This document shows positions 60,136 through 64,000 of a stretch of 64,000 bases of DNA, piece after piece (positions within the stretch are counted from its first letter, which is position 1; each line of letters starts with the position of its first letter). Source of the DNA: Patagioenas fasciata (lineage: Eukaryota; Chordata; Aves; Columbiformes; Columbidae). A program made the position numbers and the translations under genes. The notes beneath the pieces were generated by a model. That model was not told where the DNA came from, ran no database searches, and was given only the letters and a program-made list of their open reading frames with translations. The stretch is from the NCBI RefSeq assembly GCF_037038585.1, contig NC_092521.1, forward strand, positions 150,254,605-150,318,604, read 5' to 3'.

Positions 60136-63100
60136 GTCAGACATGAACTGTATTTTCCCATAGCTTTTTCTCACTTTTTGCCAGTGAATATGAATTCAAC
60201 TCCTTCCATAGAGTGGGAAGGCTTGAAGAAGAGCAACAAGGCAGTGGGTGTCCTTTCCTGCAGAACAGACGTCTGTCTGCCCACCCTGCAGCGTGTGGCT
60301 GCCAGCACCACGGGCGGGATGCTCACCTGAACGTGGGAAACTGCAACCAGTGTGATGCCAGGCTGAGGAGCCATCAACCACAGCACTTTTCTTTCCCAGA
60401 TGAGTCAGGCCTGTGGCAGGATATTTACTTTCCACAGATCTACCCCTCACGCTCACTGGAAGGGCACAAAGAAAGGCTTATCAAAAACACATCTAAACCA
60501 ACCAGTTTTTGCACAGAACACTGAGTGTTAATGATTCACCTGTGCAACTCTTAATTCCAGTCAAGCCTTCAAACTGTCTTTTCCTGAACTAATCCTCCAT
60601 CTTTTTCTTTGCCCCTTTGTTCCTGCTCTGCTGCAGGTGGTGGTTGTGCTGGGCTGCAGGCAGGAGGTTTTCCAGGAGCAACCCCTTTGTCCTGTGAGCA
60701 GTCGTGGCTCAGTTGCAGAGAGGTTCATGGTTTCAGAAACTATGGCCTGGAGCTACAGAAGTCTCCAGCACCTGCTCTGGGGACATACAACAAGGACAAA
60801 ATCCTGAATAGCTGCATAACCTATGTAACCCCTTTGACCACACAGTAAGTGCTTGATTTTGGAAATATCACAGGCCAAATGCACACATCTTAGAATAAAA
60901 CTTGTGGATTATAGCCAGTATCAATTATACATTTATCATAGTGCTGTTTCATGATACTTGAAAGCTTTTTAAGGCAGAGATCTGCCTTCCCACTCAGCCA
61001 CAAGAACCAGACCACTGTGTGAGGACACAGCAGCATGACCTGGTCAGGGAGTCAGCTCCAGTAGTGGGTTTTACACTTCATTTGGATTTGGTGCAGTTAG
61101 TGGGTACTTTTACTTTGTTTTGGACTTGTTTTGGATGAAGGGTCAGCCTTTTCTGATCGCGTCTTTGCTCTTATCAACTTTTTTTAAAACTTTTTTTTTT
61201 TTTCTTTTCCCCATGAAAAGGACAAATAATTTGTCAGTGTGGGCAGAAGCAGACATGGGGGGCTTTGAAACTCGGGAAGAGGTCTTGAAGTGGACTCTGC
61301 ACCAGGGGCAGAGTGCAGGGCAATGCACCAGTGTGCAGTGAGTGAAACCAGACAGACCTTCAAGCAACAGCAGCTCCAACACCAGGTAGCTGGTGGACAA
61401 TTGAAAAGTAGAGCAAACCTCTATGTGTGTGCACATGCATATAACACAATGGAAGTTCAAGACAACAATGTCATACAAAACAAGAACAGCATATGTTATT
61501 TGTCATCAAGATACTACTGAAGAGGTGAGAGTTTTTAGATGCGTATGCTGGAAAGCAAAAAATACAGCCAATGTGAGAAGTATGTATGATTCTCAGACCA
61601 TGATGCCCCATCCCTGACTCTGTGGACCTGACGACAACCAGTGACATCCCCACCAAGGACTTTTGCAAAGTTTTCACAAATGCATGAGAGCTGTGAAAGG
61701 CATTTAAGGACTAGTAAAAACTTGTTGCTAGAGAAACTTGTTACTTGTTGTAGCAAGTTGGTACATCTTGTAGCTTTCTACCTGTTGTAACAGGTTTGCA
61801 CAAGGTCTGCAGTTGTCTCCTGTGAGGTTGCTACAAGGTTTGTATCATGGAGGTTAAGCTCTGCTGCATTTTGCCAGTGCTAAATTTCACTCTTAATGCA
61901 AAATGCCAAGTAAAGATTTTGGCAAGGTTAATAAAGCTGTGATCACAGCCCAGCACCCCTGAAATAAGAGCCATTCTTACCTCCTTGCTTGTAACCTCTG
62001 CTGTGAGCAGGGTGCTGTATTCAGAGCCATCTAGGGTGTCTTTGGGCAGAATCTTTATTCCAGGATACAGAGTATGCGAATGTGGCATGTCTCTGAGCTG
62101 AGGGGTGAAGCTGGTATGCATTGTGATGACAACTCAGGTAGGAAGTGGGGTTTTGTCCCCAAAGGGCAACTCACAAGGCACTTGTGAAGATTTTGAATGT
62201 GTATCTGATTTAACAGACCGATGCCTCCAACTAAGAGGCCTGTTGTAAGGCGGGGGGGAGTTATTCTGGGTGTTTCCTTCATGTTAGCATCACTGTTCTA
62301 TGAAGATCGTCTTCTGTAGGATGGAAAAGGCAAGCTTCTGCCATCACTTTGGTAGGGAAACCAAGAGTTGTCTCCTTCCAAGGCCCAAGGTGTGACTCAG
62401 TGGGCTCCAAGGAGCTCCCCTCATCCAAAGAAACGTCCAGCTGAGGTCCTGCAGCCTGACACAGATTTTAGGGCCCTCAGCTTCATCTCTGCTTCTGACA
62501 CCACTGGGTCCTAGGTCTGAGCATGCCTGGTTGAACGGGAAATACAAGCAAAACTAGCACACACTGTATTTTTCTAGAGATGCCAAGGAAGACTGTGTAG
62601 GTGGAAAGCTGGTATCAGCCTAGATATTGTCCCCTGGGAGACTTCTCTCTATCAGTAATTCTCAATTATGGTTGTAAGTAACACATGTGGATATCAAAAT
62701 TTTTATCACATGAGAGCATGCTTATTGTCCAGGTATATTTTAACTGCCCAGACTACAGCTTCCATGGAAGAGTTTTATTTGTATGGGAAATGTGAGGACC
62801 ATGGTGAGGAGGTACTCACTGTGGCTCATACCCTGTTTTGCTTCGTGTATGAAATGAGAGATTTGGTTACAACATTTATGGCATTTGAATTATGAGAAAA
62901 CAGAAATCCTTTCTACATTTCTCTCTTTCTCTCTCTGACACCTGCCTGTTTAAAAAGTCTGATCTTCCTCAACAGGAGGCAATTCATATGTCAGTGGTAG
63001 AATAATGGCTGACTGTAAGGTAGCAGATAACATAATCTGCAGCTTGAATTTCTACAGAAACTGTCCTTTCTATTTATTTTACCTGGCCTGGAAAGAGCAA

Positions 63101-63288
63101 GCGCTGTTAAGCCAGCAGGTTTGACTGATTGCAGACACGTATCTATAGCCAGGAGTCTCACCTATCAGTAAGTTAGTCTCAAGTAAGGATAGGTTTGATT
63201 TGCCAGCTTTGTCCTTAATCTAAAGCAGTGTGTAACAGAAAGTTAGACCTCAAGTTATAAGCTGCTAACAGTTACAAATAAAGGTAAT
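60136..63288. other. Intergenic, no gene supported
   Basis: Mixed sequence with several chance frames. A patch at 61715-61850 is rich in CTTGTTG-like words and may be a degenerate repeat. Confidence 0.45.
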
Positions 63289-63382
63289 CGGAAGGGAAGG
63301 GAAGGGAAGGGAAGGGAAGGGAAGGGAAGGGAAGGGAAGGGAAGGGAAGGGAAGGGAAGGGAAGGGAAGGGAAGGGAAGGGG
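63289..63382 (+). repeat. (GGGAA)n pentanucleotide microsatellite
   Basis: About 18 pure GGGAA units, then a degenerate purine-only tail (GGAAAAGAAAAAAGGAAAGA) to about 63412. The strand is all purine, with G3 runs every five bases. Confidence 0.98.
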
Positions 63383-63412
63383 AAAAGAAAAAAGGAAAGA
63401 GAAAAGAGAAAA

Positions 63413-64000
63413 GAAATTAATGTTTATTGTTCAGATGATTTGTTTGTTAAAATAAATTGAAATAGAATGTGGTGCTAGGGCTGCTCTTTAGATGTCTTTG
63501 AACATCCCCCATTGCTCTCTGTCAGCTGGTGGCTTCACTCAGTAGCAATTGATTTTAAGAAGGAGAAAAATACAAATTATTCATCCAGCACATTCGCAAG
63601 CAACATCTGTCTCTAAGAGCTATAATGTGTCTGAGGCTATGACAACTCTGCTTTCTCAAGAGAATGTTTACCACTGACATGGGGAGCTTGATGATTTATA
63701 CAATATTTTGAACCATGACAATTATGAGACAACACGTAATAGACTTTAAATTGTGTGTGTTTATTCTGATCATAGATTGAGCAGTGGTGTATTTTGCTCT
63801 TTGATTTTAAGCCACCTAGTGGTAATATAAATGAGATAATAAATCAGTGCATAAGAGTTGTGAACCTTTCTTGGCAGCTATGTACTATTTAATGGGACTA
63901 AGCTCAGCAAAGTGAATTGAAACCTCAATGTTTTGTATCTTTTGCTAAATAACATATTTTTTTTTAATTTATTTACTAGAAATACAATAAAAACGTCAAT
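63413..64000. other. Intergenic, nothing recognised
   Basis: AT-rich flank to the window end with no frame, splice pattern or repeat that I can support. Confidence 0.5.

Noticed and set aside
1-64000. Search for CRISPR arrays, operons, or bacterial insertion sequences
   Set aside because: The sequence is clearly vertebrate; no direct-repeat/spacer pattern or prokaryotic gene organisation is present.

Overview
This window is vertebrate nuclear DNA and almost certainly avian. It is AT-rich and gene-sparse, with two sharp CpG islands. It carries several 3' ends of chicken-repeat-1 (CR1) LINEs with the typical avian tail (3' end reading like ATTCTATGATT), older CR1/L3-like reverse-transcriptase fossils, one probable solo LTR, and vertebrate-type microsatellites. 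The exact species cannot be read from the sequence.

Only one complete gene can be called with certainty: single-exon OTUD1, a deubiquitinase, at 21375-22688 on the + strand. It starts inside a large CpG island and has a 3' UTR with two polyadenylation signals.

A second, unannotated-looking gene lies head to head with OTUD1 on the - strand, between about 10.1 kb and 1.5 kb. It starts in its own CpG island. Its exons are short and were found by combining splice sites with reading phase: a first exon at 9905-10022, a 29-nt microexon at 9627-9655, a third exon at 7170-7326, and a coiled-coil terminal exon at 1847-1987. The first three join in one open frame. The human OTUD1 locus has C10orf67 in this head-to-head position, so an avian C10orf67-like gene is my best guess; it rests on synteny and not on sequence recognition. 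An RFX-like X-box and an inverted pair of ETS sites sit in its CpG island, which would fit a ciliary or testis-type gene.

Layout: 1-1.8 kb, downstream flank of the - strand gene; 1.8-10.1 kb, the - strand gene with a CR1 insertion (8.77-9.37 kb) in its second intron; 10.3-20.5 kb, intergenic DNA with an old antisense LINE fossil (13.9-14.5 kb) and a CR1 tail (15.5 kb); 20.6-23.9 kb, OTUD1; 23.9-64 kb, a long intergenic stretch containing CR1 tails (40.2 and 59.8 kb), a CA repeat (32.4 kb), a probable solo LTR (44.2-45.2 kb), an ancient LINE fossil (52.1-53.2 kb), and simple repeats including a G-quadruplex-capable GGGAA array (63.3 kb). In mammals KIAA1217 follows OTUD1; no convincing KIAA1217 coding exon is visible here, though one possible orphan exon is noted at 50.8 kb.

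Nothing resembling a wholly new system is present. The most worthwhile signals are the microexon gene model, the OTUD1 TATA box placed too close to its start codon, and the fossil LINE frames that are still readable.
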